The notes under the pieces are model-generated. The model was given only the letters and a program-made list of their open reading frames with translations. It was not told where the DNA came from and did no database searches. A program made the position numbers and the translations under genes. Positions 32,758 to 42,736 of a DNA stretch of 64,000 nt are shown in pieces. Location of the stretch: positions 124,001 through 188,000 of the forward strand of contig NZ_JAJUWS010000006.1 of assembly GCF_021390475.1 (NCBI RefSeq). The letters are read 5' to 3'. The stretch is from Streptomyces sp. ST2-7A. GTDB taxonomy: Bacteria > Actinomycetota > Actinomycetes > Streptomycetales > Streptomycetaceae. The first letter of the stretch is position 1, and each line of letters begins with the position of its first letter.

Positions 32758-34647
32758 TCAGGCCTCCTTCGGTTCGGCGGTGACGGGGACCGGACGACGG
32801 CCGGTGCGACGGATCGGTGGCCTGGCCCCGAGGCGCTTGGGGTCGAGACCGGACCACTTGTGGCCCCTGGCGAAGAACTTGCGGCGCCCGGCCAGGGTCA
32901 GCATCGGCTTGGTGAGCAGGAACACGATGAGCAGGTCCAGGGCGGTGGTCAGGCCGAGCACGAAGGCGAAGCCCTGCACCGAGCCGACCGAGACCAGGAA
33001 GAGCACGATCGCGGAGAGGAAGGAGACCACGTCGGAGACGATGATCGTGCGGCGGGCCCGGGGCCAGCCGCGCTCGATCGCGGCCCGGATCGGCCGCCCC
33101 GCCCGCACCTCGTCACGGACCCGTTCGAAGTAGACGATGAACGAGTCCGCCGTGATGCCGACGGCCACGATGGCGCCGCAGATGGCCGGCAGGCTCAGCG
33201 CGAAGCCGATCGCCGGGCCGAGCAGCGTCATGATCACGTAGGTCAGCCCCGCCATCAGGATGAGGCTGGAGACCGCGATCACGGACAGGGCCCGGTAGTA
33301 GAAGACCAGGTAGCCCACGACCAGGGCCAGACCGATACCGCCGGCGATCAGACCGGCGCGCAGCTGCTCGCTGCCCAACGTCGGGGAGACCGTGTTGACG
33401 TTGGCGATCTCGAAGGTGATCGGCAGGGCGCCGAACTTCAGGACGTTGGCCAGCGCGCCGGCGGTCTCGGAGTCGAAGTTGCCCTGGATCATGGCGCTGC
33501 CGCCGCCCAGCCGCTCGGAGACGCGGGGTGCGGAGCGGACCTCGCCGTCGAGGACGATGGCGAACTGGTTGCGGGGCTCGAACTCGGTGGCCAACTGGGC
33601 CGTGATGTCCGCGAACTTGCGGGCACCCTCCGAGTTGAAGTCCATGGTGACGATCCAGCCCAGGCCCTGCTGGGTGTCGTAGACCGAGTCGGCGCCGGTG
33701 ATGTCGGTGCCGGGCACGGCCACCGGGCCGAGCTCGTACTTGTAGAAGCCCTCCTCGTCGCAGGCGACGATCGGGTTCTCGTCGGGGGCGTCGGCCGCGG
33801 CCGAACGGGCCTCCTGGCGGGCCTCGGGGGTGGAGCAGTCCAGGGCGGCGAGTTCGGCGGCGAGACCGGACTCGGCCTCGGGGAGCTCGAAGCCCTCCTC
33901 GCCCTCACCCGGGGCACCGTCCTCCTCGGACTCCTCGCCGTCCTCCTGCGCGGTCCCCTCATCGGTGCCGTCGGTCTCCTCGACGGCCTCGTCGGTGGTC
34001 TCGTCGGTACGGAAGGAGGCGTTGGTGACGGTTGTCGCGCCGGCGGGGGCGCCGGGGGCCCGCAGGCTCTGGTCGGTGGAGTCGCCGTCGTTCTCCCCGG
34101 ACTCCTCCCCCGACTCCTCCGCGTCGCCCTCGGTTCCGGGCTCCTCGGCGGTCTCACCGTCGCCCTCCCCGTTCTCGGCGTCACCGGGTTCCCCGCCCTC
34201 CTCACCCTCGGGGAGGGTGAAGGCGGGCTGTACCGAGAGCACCTGGCGGAAGCCGAGCTGGGCGGTGGTGCCGACCTGCTCGCGGGCCTGTGTCTCATCG
34301 GTGCCCTGCGGGATGTTCACCACGATGTTGCGGTCGCCCTGGGACTGGACGGTGGCCTCGGAGACACCCAGCCCGTTGACCCGGCGCTCGATGATGTCCA
34401 CGGCCGTGGCGAGGTTCTCCTCGGTGACGGCCCCGTCGTTCCGGGAGTCCTCGGTGGCGCTCAGCGTGATGCTCGTGCCCCCCGCCAGGTCGATGCCCAG
34501 GCGGGGGGTGTTGGCACCGGTGAGGAACATGCCACCGGTGAGGAGCACCGCCAGCAGCGACAGCGCAAGCAGGGCGCGGCCGGGCTTGGCCTGCGAGGAC
34601 CTGAGGTCCTTCCTGGGGGACCTGAAGTCCTGATTCGGTCCAGCCAC
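32758..34647 (-). CDS. secD: Protein translocase subunit SecD with acidic extracytoplasmic insertion
   Basis: RND-type Sec accessory subunit. It has 629 residues with a first membrane helix at about 24-44, the P1 head, then five C-terminal helices including VAVGITADSFIVYFERVRDE. Between residues 147 and 260 lies a strongly acidic, Glu/Gly/Asp-rich insertion in two blocks (EEGGEPGDAENGEGDGE, later EEDGAPGEGEEG), in the extracytoplasmic domain. The GTG start (VAGPNQDFRS) has GAGAAG close upstream. secF follows after one base. Confidence 0.95.
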   Translation of the reverse strand: MAGPNQDFRSPRKDLRSSQAKPGRALLALSLLAVLLTGGMFLTGANTPRLGIDLAGGTSITLSATEDSRNDGAVTEENLATAVDIIERRVNGLGVSEATVQSQGDRNIVVNIPQGTDETQAREQVGTTAQLGFRQVLSVQPAFTLPEGEEGGEPGDAENGEGDGETAEEPGTEGDAEESGEESGENDGDSTDQSLRAPGAPAGATTVTNASFRTDETTDEAVEETDGTDEGTAQEDGEESEEDGAPGEGEEGFELPEAESGLAAELAALDCSTPEARQEARSAAADAPDENPIVACDEEGFYKYELGPVAVPGTDITGADSVYDTQQGLGWIVTMDFNSEGARKFADITAQLATEFEPRNQFAIVLDGEVRSAPRVSERLGGGSAMIQGNFDSETAGALANVLKFGALPITFEIANVNTVSPTLGSEQLRAGLIAGGIGLALVVGYLVFYYRALSVIAVSSLILMAGLTYVIMTLLGPAIGFALSLPAICGAIVAVGITADSFIVYFERVRDEVRAGRPIRAAIERGWPRARRTIIVSDVVSFLSAIVLFLVSVGSVQGFAFVLGLTTALDLLIVFLLTKPMLTLAGRRKFFARGHKWSGLDPKRLGARPPIRRTGRRPVPVTAEPKEA

Positions 34648-34751
34648 CTTCTCGTCTTCTCTCTGTCCAGCGGCCCGCGCCCGGTGATCGCGGCACGGCT
34701 CGGCGGGTGTCGGCGGTTGTGAACGGGGTGTGGGGGAGGGTCCCGTGGGGC

Positions 34752-34775
34752 GGCGACCGACGACGGGTCGGCGCC
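34752..34775 (-). terminator. Hairpin after yajC
   Basis: GGCG plus CCGAC pairs with GTCGG plus CGCC around GACGG, with one bulged A. It stands 10 bp beyond the yajC stop, so secD may have its own promoter or depend on read-through. Confidence 0.5.
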
Positions 34776-34785
34776 ACCCGGCGGA

Positions 34786-35295
34786 TCAGGACCGGGGCCC
34801 GTTCCCGTCGTCCTCGGCGGAGCCGTCGCGGCGATCGCGCCGGGGGGTGTCGTCCCCGGCCTCGCCGGCGGGGGCCTCACCGGCGGCGTCGGTCGGTTTG
34901 TCCAGCCCGACCGGCTCGTCCCGCTCGCCGTCGGCGGGGCGGTCGGCGCCCTCCCCACCCGTCAGCGAGGAGGCGTCGTCGGGAACCACGGGGGTCTCAC
35001 CGTCGTCCTCCGGCCAGGGCTCGTCGTTGACGATCCTCCGATACTCGTCGGCGTCGAGCACGGCGGCGATCGAGCTCTTGACGTAGAGCGCGGGCACCCC
35101 CGGAGCGACCTCCAGCAGCACGGAGTCCTCGCGGACCTCCTTGACCAGTGCGTACATGCCGCCGATGGTCCGGACACCGGTGCCCGGTTCCATCGCATCG
35201 CGCATTTCCATCATCTGGCGCTGCTTGTTTCGGGCCGAACGGGACATGAGAAGCATGACGCCGATCAGCAGGATGAGCGGGAGGAAGAGTTCCAC
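34786..35295 (-). CDS. yajC: Preprotein translocase subunit YajC
   Basis: Single-helix membrane protein of the SecDF-YajC complex. The 169 residues start with the helix LFLPLILLIGVMLLMSRSAR, then the conserved RTIGGMYALVKEV segment, and a long acidic tail (PEDDGETPVVPDDASS onward). The GTG (VELFLPL) is the first start before the helix; the ribosome site is weak (AAGGA, 13 nt away), so this start is less certain than the gene. secD and secF follow. Confidence 0.9.
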   Translation of the reverse strand: MELFLPLILLIGVMLLMSRSARNKQRQMMEMRDAMEPGTGVRTIGGMYALVKEVREDSVLLEVAPGVPALYVKSSIAAVLDADEYRRIVNDEPWPEDDGETPVVPDDASSLTGGEGADRPADGERDEPVGLDKPTDAAGEAPAGEAGDDTPRRDRRDGSAEDDGNGPRS

Positions 35296-35380
35296 GGCGG
35301 AGGTTATTCCTTCATGTGACCGATGTGACGTGGCCTGGCGTGTGGGTGGACGGTCCCGGCCCCGGGGCCGGCATCGGCGC

Positions 35381-35410
35381 AGTCTAAGCGAGGCCTTACC
35401 GGCGTAACAA
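35381..35410 (-). promoter_or_regulatory. Candidate promoter of yajC-secD-secF
   Basis: TTGTTA and TAGACT are 18 bp apart on the minus strand, about 86 bp before the yajC start. The local sequence is less GC-rich than its surroundings. Confidence 0.45.
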
Positions 35411-35457
35411 CGTCGTGGACACCGCGTAAGTTCCGTTCCGATGGCTCCCACCGTACG

Positions 35458-35483
35458 GCGTGCCCCGCCGCGACGGGGTACGC
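35458..35483 (-). terminator. ruvB terminator
   Basis: GCGTGCCCCG and CGGGGTACGC form a 10-bp stem with one G-T pair and a CCGCGA loop, 8 bp after the ruvB stop. Confidence 0.65.
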
Positions 35484-35491
35484 GCCGGGGC

Positions 35492-36622
35492 TCACTCCTC
35501 GAACAGACCACCGCCCGGCGACTCCCCGCGCTGCCGCGGCGGGGCGAGTCCCATGTGGTTCCAGGCGGCCGGAGTGGCGACCCGACCACGTGGTGTACGG
35601 GCCAGCAGCCCCTCCCTGACCAGGAAGGGCTCGGCCACCTCCTCCACCGTCTCGCGCTCCTCCCCCACCGCGACGGCGAGCGTGGAGAGGCCCACCGGCC
35701 CGCCGGTGAAAAGCCGCAGCAGGGCGTCGAGCACCGAGCGGTCCAGACGGTCCAGACCGCGCTCGTCCACCTCGTAGACCTCCAGCGCCGCGGCGGCGAT
35801 CCCCCGGGTGATGACACCGTCGCCCTTCACCTGGGCGTAGTCGCGCACCCGTCGCAGCAGCCGGTTGGCGATCCGCGGGGTGCCCCGCGACCGCCCGGCG
35901 ATCTCGGCGGCCCCCTCCGCGCGGACCTCCACGTTCAGCAGACCGGCGGACCGGTGGATCACCCGTTCCAGCTCCGCCGGCGCGTAGAACTCCATGTGCG
36001 CGGTGAAGCCGAAGCGGTCGCGCAGCGGTGGCGGCAGGAGGCCGGCCCGGGTGGTGGCGCCGACCAGCGTGAAGGGGGGCAGCTCCAGCGGGATGGCCGT
36101 GGCGCCCGGCCCCTTCCCGACGATGACGTCGACCCGGAAGTCCTCCATCGCCATGTAGAGCATCTCCTCGGCGGGCCGGGACATGCGATGGATCTCGTCG
36201 AGGAAGAGGATCTCGCCCTCCTGGAGGGAGGAGAGGATCGCCGCCAGGTCGCCGGCGTGCTGGATGGCCGGTCCGGAGCTGATCCGGATGGGGGCCTCCA
36301 TCTCGGCGGCGATGATCATGGAGAGGGTGGTCTTGCCCAGGCCGGGGGCCCCGGAGAGCAGCACGTGGTCGGCGGTCGCGCCCCGGGCGCGGGCGGCCTT
36401 CAACACCAAATCCAGCTGGCCGCGCACCCGCTCCTGTCCGATGAACTCACCGAGGTCGCGGGGGCGCAGCGCGGCCTCCACGGCGCGGTCCTCACCATCC
36501 GGGGCCGCGGCGACCAATCGGTCCCGCGCGTCCTCCCCGGAGCCGGGGTCCTCCCCGCCGTACCCGTACCGGTGGGCGGTCTCCTCGGGAGCTCCCCGCG
36601 ATCCGTCCGGAAAGCCGCTCAT
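35492..36622 (-). CDS. ruvB: Holliday junction branch migration ATPase RuvB
   Basis: Hexameric AAA+ motor that drives branch migration with RuvA. The 376 residues have a charged 50-residue head, [19 protein letters not shown], Walker [10 protein letters not shown], Walker [10 protein letters not shown], the arginine-finger region in [18 protein letters not shown], and the C-terminal winged helix. The ATG ([10 protein letters not shown]) overlaps the ruvA stop as ATGA. Confidence 0.97.
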   Translation of the reverse strand: MSGFPDGSRGAPEETAHRYGYGGEDPGSGEDARDRLVAAAPDGEDRAVEAALRPRDLGEFIGQERVRGQLDLVLKAARARGATADHVLLSGAPGLGKTTLSMIIAAEMEAPIRISSGPAIQHAGDLAAILSSLQEGEILFLDEIHRMSRPAEEMLYMAMEDFRVDVIVGKGPGATAIPLELPPFTLVGATTRAGLLPPPLRDRFGFTAHMEFYAPAELERVIHRSAGLLNVEVRAEGAAEIAGRSRGTPRIANRLLRRVRDYAQVKGDGVITRGIAAAALEVYEVDERGLDRLDRSVLDALLRLFTGGPVGLSTLAVAVGEERETVEEVAEPFLVREGLLARTPRGRVATPAAWNHMGLAPPRQRGESPGGGLFEE

Positions 36623-37260
36623 CCGGACCTCCTGGCACCGAGTCGGCGCAGCGCGGCGCGCAGCAGGACGGGCAGTTCGGGCCGGGCCCCCTCGGCGAGG
36701 CGGGCCGCGGCCTCGGGCTCGACCTCGCGCACCCCGAGGTCGGCCTCGCGCGCGGACCATCCCAGACCGGTGAGGGCCGCGTGCAACTGCTCCTCCCAGG
36801 AGGTCGTCGGCGTCGCGGCGCCGGCGGGCCCGCCGGCGGGCCCGCCGGCGACCCCGACGGGAGCCCCCAGCCGGTCGCGGAGTTCCAGGAGGAGCTTCTG
36901 CGCGCCCTTCTTCCCGATGCCGGGGACGGCGGTGAGCGCCTTCTCGTCGCCGGTGGCGACCGCCCGTCGCAGGTCGTCGGGACGGTGCACGGCGAGCATC
37001 GCCTGGGCGAGTCGGGGACCGACCCCTCCGGCGGTCTGGAGCAGTTCGAAGGTCTGCCGGGCGTCCTCGTCGGGGAAGCCGTACAGGGTCAGGGAGTCCT
37101 CCCGCACCACCAGCGAGGTGGCGAGGCGGGCGGGCTCGCCCACCCGCAGGCCGGAGAGGGTGTCAGGGGTGCAACGGACGCTGATACCGACCCCGCCCAC
37201 CTCCACGACGGCGGCGTCGGGGCCCAGCGCGGCGACGGGTCCGGCTACGGAGGCGATCAT
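36619..37260 (-). CDS. ruvA: Holliday junction binding protein RuvA
   Basis: Tetrameric DNA-junction binding partner of RuvB. The 213 residues comprise domain I ([13 protein letters not shown]), two helix-hairpin-helix motifs ([36 protein letters not shown]) and the RuvB-binding domain III. The hinge is encoded by a 12-bp repeat and reads [10 protein letters not shown]. The ATG overlaps the ruvC stop as ATGA. Confidence 0.96.
   Translation of the reverse strand: MIASVAGPVAALGPDAAVVEVGGVGISVRCTPDTLSGLRVGEPARLATSLVVREDSLTLYGFPDEDARQTFELLQTAGGVGPRLAQAMLAVHRPDDLRRAVATGDEKALTAVPGIGKKGAQKLLLELRDRLGAPVGVAGGPAGGPAGAATPTTSWEEQLHAALTGLGWSAREADLGVREVEPEAAARLAEGARPELPVLLRAALRRLGARRSG
36821..36850 (-). 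repeat. 12-bp repeat in the ruvA hinge
   Basis: Two and a half copies of CCGGCGGGCCCG encode the Gly-Gly-Pro-Ala linker between domains II and III of RuvA. Confidence 0.7.
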
Positions 37261-37808
37261 GGGCGGGTGTCCTCGGGGAGTCGGGCGGGAGCGGCGCGCC
37301 GGGCCCCGGCGCGGGCGCGCTCCAGGCGATCGCGGGCGGGGGCGCGCCAGATGTGGCAGATCGCCAACGCCAGGGCGTCGGCGGCGTCGGCGGGTGTGGG
37401 CGGGGCGGGGAGCCGGAGCAGGCGGGCCACCATGGCCCCGACCTGCGCCTTGTCGGCGCGTCCGTTACCGGTGACGGCCGCCTTGATCTCGCTGGGGGTG
37501 TGCAGCGCCACCGGCAGATCCCGACGCGCCGCGCAGAGCATGGCGACCGCGGCGGCCTGGGCGGTCCCCATGACGGTGCTGACGTTGTGCTGGCTGAAGA
37601 CGCGCTCGACGGCGACACAGTCCGGTCGGTGCTCCTCCAGCCACGCCTCCACCCCCCGCTCGACCTCCAGCAGGCGCGACGGGATCGGGGCGTCGGCCGA
37701 GGTGCGCACGACCCCGAAGGCGGCCATGCGCAGGGGGCGTCCCGGTGTTCCCTCGACCACGCCGAGACCGCACCGGGTGAGCCCCGGATCCACTCCGAGT
37801 ACCCGCAC
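37257..37808 (-). CDS. ruvC: Holliday junction endonuclease RuvC
   Basis: Resolves Holliday junctions. It has 183 residues with all four acidic catalytic positions: Asp in [11 protein letters not shown], Glu in [10 protein letters not shown], and two Asp in [15 protein letters not shown]. The GTG (VRVLGVDPG) has GGAGGA 7 nt upstream; the open frame further upstream is low complexity. It is first in the ruvC-ruvA-ruvB operon. Confidence 0.96.
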   Translation of the reverse strand: MRVLGVDPGLTRCGLGVVEGTPGRPLRMAAFGVVRTSADAPIPSRLLEVERGVEAWLEEHRPDCVAVERVFSQHNVSTVMGTAQAAAVAMLCAARRDLPVALHTPSEIKAAVTGNGRADKAQVGAMVARLLRLPAPPTPADAADALALAICHIWRAPARDRLERARAGARRAAPARLPEDTRP

Positions 37809-38134
37809 TCCGTCGTCCTCCCCTGGTTGCCGTTGTTTCCCGGGCCGGGCCCGGTGGCGACGGGTCCGTCCCGACGGTCCCCCGTCCGGCGGGCCCGGGC
37901 ACCCACCCCGATGGTCACCGGTGGACCACGGGGGCACCCCTCCGGGGTCGGCCGCGCGCGCCGGGCCCTGCCGGCAGGTTAACGCCCACCTCCGACAATC
38001 GCCCGCGGCCGGGGGCGGCGCGGCGCGCGCCGACGCCCCGCCGCCGGGGAACCCGGTGACGGGGCGGTGACGTCCCACCGGTCGCGACGGACCGGGAGGG
38101 GCGACGGACACCCGAACGGGACGTGCCGGGGGCC
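37809..38134. other. Intergenic region between yebC and ruvC
   Basis: About 325 bp containing the ruvC promoter region and the yebC 3' end. I looked for a mycobacterial-type LexA box (GAAC-N4-GTTC) and did not find one. Only short GC hairpins are visible. Confidence 0.5.
38078..38095 (-). terminator. Possible yebC terminator
   Basis: CCGGTC and GACCGG form a 6-bp stem with a GCGACG loop, about 40 nt after the yebC stop. Confidence 0.4.
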
Positions 38135-38887
38135 TCAGGCGTCGACAGCCGCCATGATCTCGTCCGAGACGTCGAAGTTGGCGAAGACGTTCTGGACGTC
38201 GTCGCTGTCCTCGAGGGCGTCGATCAGTTTGAAGATCTTCCGGGCCCCCTCCTCGTCCAACTGCACCTGCATGGTGGGGACGAAGTTCGCGTCCGCGGAG
38301 TCGTAGTCGATGCCCGCCTCCTGGAGCGCGGTGCGCACCGCCACCAGGTCGGTGGCCTCGCTGAGCACCTCGAAGGTCTCACCGAGGTCGTTGACCTCCT
38401 CGGCACCCGCCTCCAGGACCGCCGCGAGAACGTCGTCCTCGGTGAGCCCGGCACGCGGGACGATGACCACTCCCTTGCGGTGGAAGAGGTAGGAGACCGA
38501 GCCGGGGTCGGCCATCGACCCGCCGTTGCGGGTCATCGCGACCCGGACGTCGGAGGCCGCCCGATTGCGGTTGTCGGTCAGGCACTCGATGAGGACCGCG
38601 ACCCCGTTGGGGCCGTAGCCCTCGTACATGATCGTCTCGTAGTCGGCGCCGCCGGCCTCGAGACCCGCGCCGCGCTTGACCGCGCTGTCGATGTTCTTGT
38701 TGGGGACCGAACTCTTCTTGGCCTTCTGGATGGCGTCGTACAGGGTGGGGTTGCCGTCCGGGTCGGCGCCCCCCATCCGCGCCGCGACCTCGATGTTCTT
38801 GATCAGCTTGGCGAAGAGCTTGCCGCGCTTGGCATCGATCACGGCCTTCTTGTGCTTGGTGGTTGCCCACTTGGAGTGGCCGGACAC
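38135..38887 (-). CDS. yebC: YebC/PmpR family protein
   Basis: The family was long annotated as a DNA-binding regulator and has more recently been linked to relieving ribosome stalling at prolines. The 250-residue protein has the standard start [20 protein letters not shown], the [11 protein letters not shown] segment and the acidic second domain. The start is GTG. Its position next to ruvC is almost universal in bacteria. It shares the window with efp, which may be functionally related. Confidence 0.96.
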   Translation of the reverse strand: MSGHSKWATTKHKKAVIDAKRGKLFAKLIKNIEVAARMGGADPDGNPTLYDAIQKAKKSSVPNKNIDSAVKRGAGLEAGGADYETIMYEGYGPNGVAVLIECLTDNRNRAASDVRVAMTRNGGSMADPGSVSYLFHRKGVVIVPRAGLTEDDVLAAVLEAGAEEVNDLGETFEVLSEATDLVAVRTALQEAGIDYDSADANFVPTMQVQLDEEGARKIFKLIDALEDSDDVQNVFANFDVSDEIMAAVDA

Positions 38888-38944
38888 AGCCTCGCCCCTT
38901 CGATGTCACCTACGAACCGACCCGCCGATCCTACCTCCGGACGT

Positions 38945-39658
38945 TCACCCCGCCGGTACCGCGCGGCCCCGTTCCGGTCGGCCGGTCGTCCCCGGGGCGC
39001 GATCGGCACGGATCACGGTCGGTTCGACGGGGTCGGTCGCGTCGGCCGCGGCCGGGGTCCCGGCGGCGTCGAGGACCTCACGGACCATGTCCACGAAGAG
39101 GCCGTGCACCCGGTGGTCGCCGGTCAGCTCGGGGTGGAAGGCGGTGGCCAGCAGACGCCCGGCCCGCACCGCCACGGGGTGTCCGGCGTGGACCGCCAGC
39201 ACCTCGACGGTCGGACCGGCGCGCTCCACCCACGGGGCGCGGATGAACACGCCCTCCACGGGGCCGCCCCCGACGCCCTCCATCACGACCGCGGCCTCGA
39301 AGGACTCGTTCTGCCGTCCGAAGGCGTTGCGCCGCACGGTGATGTCGAGACCGCCGATGGTGCGCTGCCCCGAACGGGGATCCTCGATGGCGTCGGCGAG
39401 CAGGATCATCCCGGCGCAGGAGCCGTAGGCGGGCATCCCCGCCGCCACCCGCGCGCGCAGCGGCTCCAGCAGGTCGAAGGCCTCCGCCAGCTTGGAGATG
39501 GTGGTGGACTCTCCGCCGGGGATCACCAGCGCGTCCACGGTCGCCAGTTCGGCGGGGCGGCGCACCGGGACGGCGCGGCCCCCCGCCGCCCCGAGGGCGG
39601 CGAGGTGTTCGCGGACATCGCCCTGGAGGGCGAGGACACCGATGACGGGCGTGGACAC
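38945..39658 (-). CDS. pdxT: Pyridoxal 5'-phosphate synthase glutaminase subunit
   Basis: Hydrolyses glutamine and passes ammonia to PdxS. The 237 residues include [13 protein letters not shown], the oxyanion loop [11 protein letters not shown], the nucleophile in [12 protein letters not shown] and the His-Glu pair in [10 protein letters not shown] tail of about 35 residues extends past the usual 190-200. The GTG (VSTPVIGVL) has AAAGG 10 nt upstream. A strong hairpin separates it from pdxS, so separate control is possible. Confidence 0.95.
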   Translation of the reverse strand: MSTPVIGVLALQGDVREHLAALGAAGGRAVPVRRPAELATVDALVIPGGESTTISKLAEAFDLLEPLRARVAAGMPAYGSCAGMILLADAIEDPRSGQRTIGGLDITVRRNAFGRQNESFEAAVVMEGVGGGPVEGVFIRAPWVERAGPTVEVLAVHAGHPVAVRAGRLLATAFHPELTGDHRVHGLFVDMVREVLDAAGTPAAADATDPVEPTVIRADRAPGTTGRPERGRAVPAG

Positions 39659-39725
39659 GGGGTCGCACCTTTCCCGGGGGGAGACCCCGGACGAAGTGTT
39701 GCGGGCTGTGGGCACGGACGAGGGG

Positions 39726-39755
39726 GACGGCGGGCGGGGGTACCCGCCCGCCGTC
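39726..39755 (-). terminator. Terminator between pdxS and pdxT
   Basis: GACGGCGGGCGGG and CCCGCCCGCCGTC form a perfect 13-bp stem with a GGTA loop, 4 nt after the pdxS stop. Confidence 0.78.
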
Positions 39756-39759
39756 GGGT

Positions 39760-40689
39760 TCACCAGCCGCGCGAGGCGTAGCGCTCGCTCTCGGGCAGGG
39801 TGTCGCAGTTGATGCCGACCATGGCCTCGCCGAGCTTGCGGGAGACCTCGGCGATCACCTTGGGGTCGTCGTGGAAGGTGGTGGCCTTGACGATGGCGGC
39901 GGCCCGCCGGGCCGGGTCGCCGGACTTGAAGATGCCCGAGCCGACGAAGACGCCCTCGGCGCCCAGCTGCCGCATCAGGGCGGCGTCGGCCGGGGTGGCC
40001 ACACCGCCGGCGGAGAACAGCACCACCGGCAGTTTGCCGAGGGAGGCGACCTCGGCTACCAGCTCGTAGGGCGCGCGCAGTTCCTTGGCCGCGGCGTACA
40101 GCTCGTGGTTGTCCAGACCCTTCAGACGGGCGATCTCGCCACGGATCTGCCGCAGGTGACGCACCGCCTCGACGACGTTGCCGGTACCGGCCTCTCCCTT
40201 GGAGCGGATCATCGCCGCCCCCTCGGCGATCCGGCGCAGGGCCTCGCCCAGGTTGGTGGCCCCGCAGACGAAGGGGGTGGTGAAGGACCACTTGTCGCTG
40301 TGGTTGACCTCGTCGGCCGGGGTGAGCACCTCGGACTCGTCGATGTAGTCCACGCCGAGCGCCTGGAGCACCTGCGCCTCGACGAAGTGGCCGATGCGGG
40401 ACTTGGCCATCACCGGGATGGAGACGGCCTCGATGATGCCCTCGATCATCTCCGGGTCGGACATGCGGGCCACGCCGCCGTCCTTGCGGATGTCGGCGGG
40501 CACCCGCTCCAGGGCCATGACGGCGACGGCACCGGCGTCCTCGGCGATGCGCGCCTGCTCGGGGGTGACCACGTCCATGATCACGCCGCCCTTGAGCTGC
40601 TCGGCCATGCCTCGCTTGACCCGGGCGGTGCCGGTTCCGGGGGCGCCGGTGGTGGAGATGTCGGAGGGGGTGGGAGACGTGCTGGACAA
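39760..40689 (-). CDS. pdxS: Pyridoxal 5'-phosphate synthase, synthase subunit (TTG start)
   Basis: Builds PLP from ribose 5-phosphate, glyceraldehyde 3-phosphate and ammonia in a dodecamer with PdxT. It has 309 residues. [20 protein letters not shown] starts the conserved part; the catalytic lysines lie in [10 protein letters not shown] and [10 protein letters not shown]. The TTG ([10 protein letters not shown]) is chosen because it matches the length of the streptomycete N terminus and has GAGG 9 nt upstream; the next ATG would delete the first conserved strand. Confidence 0.95.
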   Translation of the reverse strand: MSSTSPTPSDISTTGAPGTGTARVKRGMAEQLKGGVIMDVVTPEQARIAEDAGAVAVMALERVPADIRKDGGVARMSDPEMIEGIIEAVSIPVMAKSRIGHFVEAQVLQALGVDYIDESEVLTPADEVNHSDKWSFTTPFVCGATNLGEALRRIAEGAAMIRSKGEAGTGNVVEAVRHLRQIRGEIARLKGLDNHELYAAAKELRAPYELVAEVASLGKLPVVLFSAGGVATPADAALMRQLGAEGVFVGSGIFKSGDPARRAAAIVKATTFHDDPKVIAEVSRKLGEAMVGINCDTLPESERYASRGW

Positions 40690-40892
40690 GGGTGTCGACC
40701 TCGCTCGTCGGTGTCGGGGGGCCGCGGGTTCCGACGGGCCCCGGGAATCTCGGAACATGTCACCGGCCCGGCGGCGGTACCGCTCCGGAAGCCCGGGTCG
40801 CGACGGATCCGGGACCGGTGGACGGGAACCGGACCACGTTCGATGACACCCCGGGGGCGGCATCGCGCGGAAGGGCCAATCCCGGGCAAGTG

Positions 40893-40924
40893 GACCGCTC
40901 GCCGGTGTCGGGCCGGCGCCGGTC
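40893..40924 (-). terminator. Terminator of the pgsA-pimA-LemA unit
   Basis: GACCG plus CGCCGG pairs with CCGGCG plus CGGTC around a 7-nt loop, with a small internal bulge, directly after the LemA-like stop. Confidence 0.7.
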
Positions 40925-41458
40925 TCAGCCGATGACCAGCAGTTCCGGCGGCTCGTCGTCCATCTCGAAGGCGGGCGGGAAGGGCGCGCGGCCGGCGAGG
41001 CGGAACCATCGCACCGCGCGCTGGCGACGCAGGGCGCGGACCGAGCGCACGGCGTCGTTGTGGAAACGGCGGGCCATCGGCACCCGGCGTACGGCGGCTG
41101 TCAGCTCGTCCAGGGCGGCCGGACCGCCCGGTGCGGCGCGGACGGCGGCGAGTTGGTCGGGATCGGCCAGCACCGCCCGCAGGGCCTGGCTGAGTTCGCT
41201 CTCGGCGACCTCGCGGCTCTCCTCCTCCACCTGCCGGGCGTCGTGCGCCGCACGGTAGAGCACCATCGAGGCGGCCGGGTCCAGCAACCCGGCGGTGGCG
41301 ATCTCCTGGGCGACGGAGGCGCGCCGCAGCAGTTGCGCGTCGAGGGCCGCCCGGGCGGCGTCGATACGGGCGTGCAACCGATCCAGGCGGCCCGCCGTCC
41401 AGCTCAGGTAGACGCCGATCGCCAGCAGGGCGACAAGGGCCCAGATCACGGTGGTCAC
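40925..41458 (-). CDS. LemA-like membrane-anchored protein
   Basis: A 177-residue protein with an N-terminal helix ([19 protein letters not shown]) followed by a helical domain. The segment [20 protein letters not shown] and the later [20 protein letters not shown] resemble LemA repeats (hydrophobic-heptad pattern plus a YNDAV-like motif), but the match is distant. The GTG start lies 21 bp after the pimA stop. The role is unknown; cotranscription with the PIM genes is likely. Confidence 0.72.
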   Translation of the reverse strand: MTTVIWALVALLAIGVYLSWTAGRLDRLHARIDAARAALDAQLLRRASVAQEIATAGLLDPAASMVLYRAAHDARQVEEESREVAESELSQALRAVLADPDQLAAVRAAPGGPAALDELTAAVRRVPMARRFHNDAVRSVRALRRQRAVRWFRLAGRAPFPPAFEMDDEPPELLVIG

Positions 41459-41479
41459 GGGGAGGAAGACTACCGTCGG

Positions 41480-42736
41480 CTATCGGCGGGCCCATCGGCG
41501 CGGGGGGTCGTCCCCGACGAGCCGGGCGGCCCGCTCCGCGGCCTCCGCCGCCTCGGCAGCCACCACCTCCGCACCCTCGGTGACGGTCTCGTAGACCGCC
41601 AGGACCTCGGCGCCCACGGTCTCCCAGTCGAAGCGACGGACATGTCGGGAGGCCCGCTCGCGCAGTGCGGCGCGGCGCGCCGGGTCCCCCAGCAGCCGGA
41701 TGGCGGCCGTCGCCAGGGCGTCGTCGTCACCGGTGGGGAAGAGTTCCCCGGCCGCGCCGCCGTCCAGGACCCGGGCGAAGGCGTCCAGGTCGCCGGCGAG
41801 CACCGGCGCGCCGGCCGACATCGCCTCGACCAGGATGATGCCGAAGCTCTCGCCGCCCGTGTTGGGGGCCACGTAGAGATCCACGCTGCTCAGCAAGCGG
41901 GCCTTCTCCTCGTCATCGATCATGCCGAGGAAGACCACCCGCTCGCGGACCCGGGGTTCCAGGCCCTTCAGCGCCTCGTCGGTGTCGCCCCGGCCGGCGA
42001 CCAGTAGTCGAGTGGCGGGCCGTTCCTCCAGGATGCGCGGCAGGGCCCGGGTGAGGACGGGCAGTCCCTTGCGGGGTTCGTCGATGCGACCGATGAAGCC
42101 GATGGTGTCGCCCTGCCACTCGGGGCGGGGCTCGGCCCGGGCGAAGAAGTCGACGTCCACGCCGTTGGGGATGACCACCGCGTCGCCGCCGAGGTGTTCC
42201 ACCAGGGTGCGGCGGGCGTACTCGCTGACGGCGATCCGCGCGCTGATCTTCTCCAGGGCGGTCTGGAGCAGCGGGTAGGCGGCGACCATGGCCCGCGAGC
42301 GCGGGTTGGAGGTGTGGAAGGTCGCCACGATGGGTCCCCGGGCGACCCAGCAGGCGAGCAGTCCCAGGGAGGGGGCGGTCGGTTCGTGGACGTGCAACAC
42401 GTCGAAGTCGCCGTCGTGCACCCAGCGGCGGACCCGGGCGGCGGAGAGGAAACCGAAGTTGAGGCGGGCGACCGAGCCGTTGTAGGGCACCGGCACCGCC
42501 CGGCCGGCGGAGACCGCGCCGGGGGGCAGGTCGGTGTCGTCGTCGGCGGGGGTCAGGACCGAGACCCGGTGACCGCGGCGGCGCAGGTGCTCGGCGAGGT
42601 CCCGGACGTGGAACTGCACACCGCCGGGGATGTCCCAGGCGTACGGGCAGACGATGCCGATGGACAGCACGCGCCCGGTGGGACGGGGCGCGACGGGACC
42701 CTCGGAGCGCCGTTGGGGGCCGGCCGGGGAGCTCAT
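41480..42736 (-). CDS. pimA: Phosphatidylinositol alpha-mannosyltransferase
   Basis: GT4 enzyme that puts the first mannose on phosphatidylinositol at the inner face of the membrane. The 418 residues show IGIVCPYAWDIPGGVQFHVR, VPYNGSVARLNFG, and the donor-site NTGGESFGIILVEAMSAGAP. A 25-residue Pro-rich head and a 30-residue Ala-rich tail flank the core. The ATG overlaps the acyltransferase stop as ATGA. It follows pgsA and the acyltransferase in pathway order. Confidence 0.94.
   Translation of the reverse strand: MSSPAGPQRRSEGPVAPRPTGRVLSIGIVCPYAWDIPGGVQFHVRDLAEHLRRRGHRVSVLTPADDDTDLPPGAVSAGRAVPVPYNGSVARLNFGFLSAARVRRWVHDGDFDVLHVHEPTAPSLGLLACWVARGPIVATFHTSNPRSRAMVAAYPLLQTALEKISARIAVSEYARRTLVEHLGGDAVVIPNGVDVDFFARAEPRPEWQGDTIGFIGRIDEPRKGLPVLTRALPRILEERPATRLLVAGRGDTDEALKGLEPRVRERVVFLGMIDDEEKARLLSSVDLYVAPNTGGESFGIILVEAMSAGAPVLAGDLDAFARVLDGGAAGELFPTGDDDALATAAIRLLGDPARRAALRERASRHVRRFDWETVGAEVLAVYETVTEGAEVVAAEAAEAAERAARLVGDDPPRRWARR

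Noticed and set aside
37809..38134. LexA (SOS) box before the ruvC-ruvA-ruvB operon
   Set aside because: No GAAC-N4-GTTC type site found in the upstream region.
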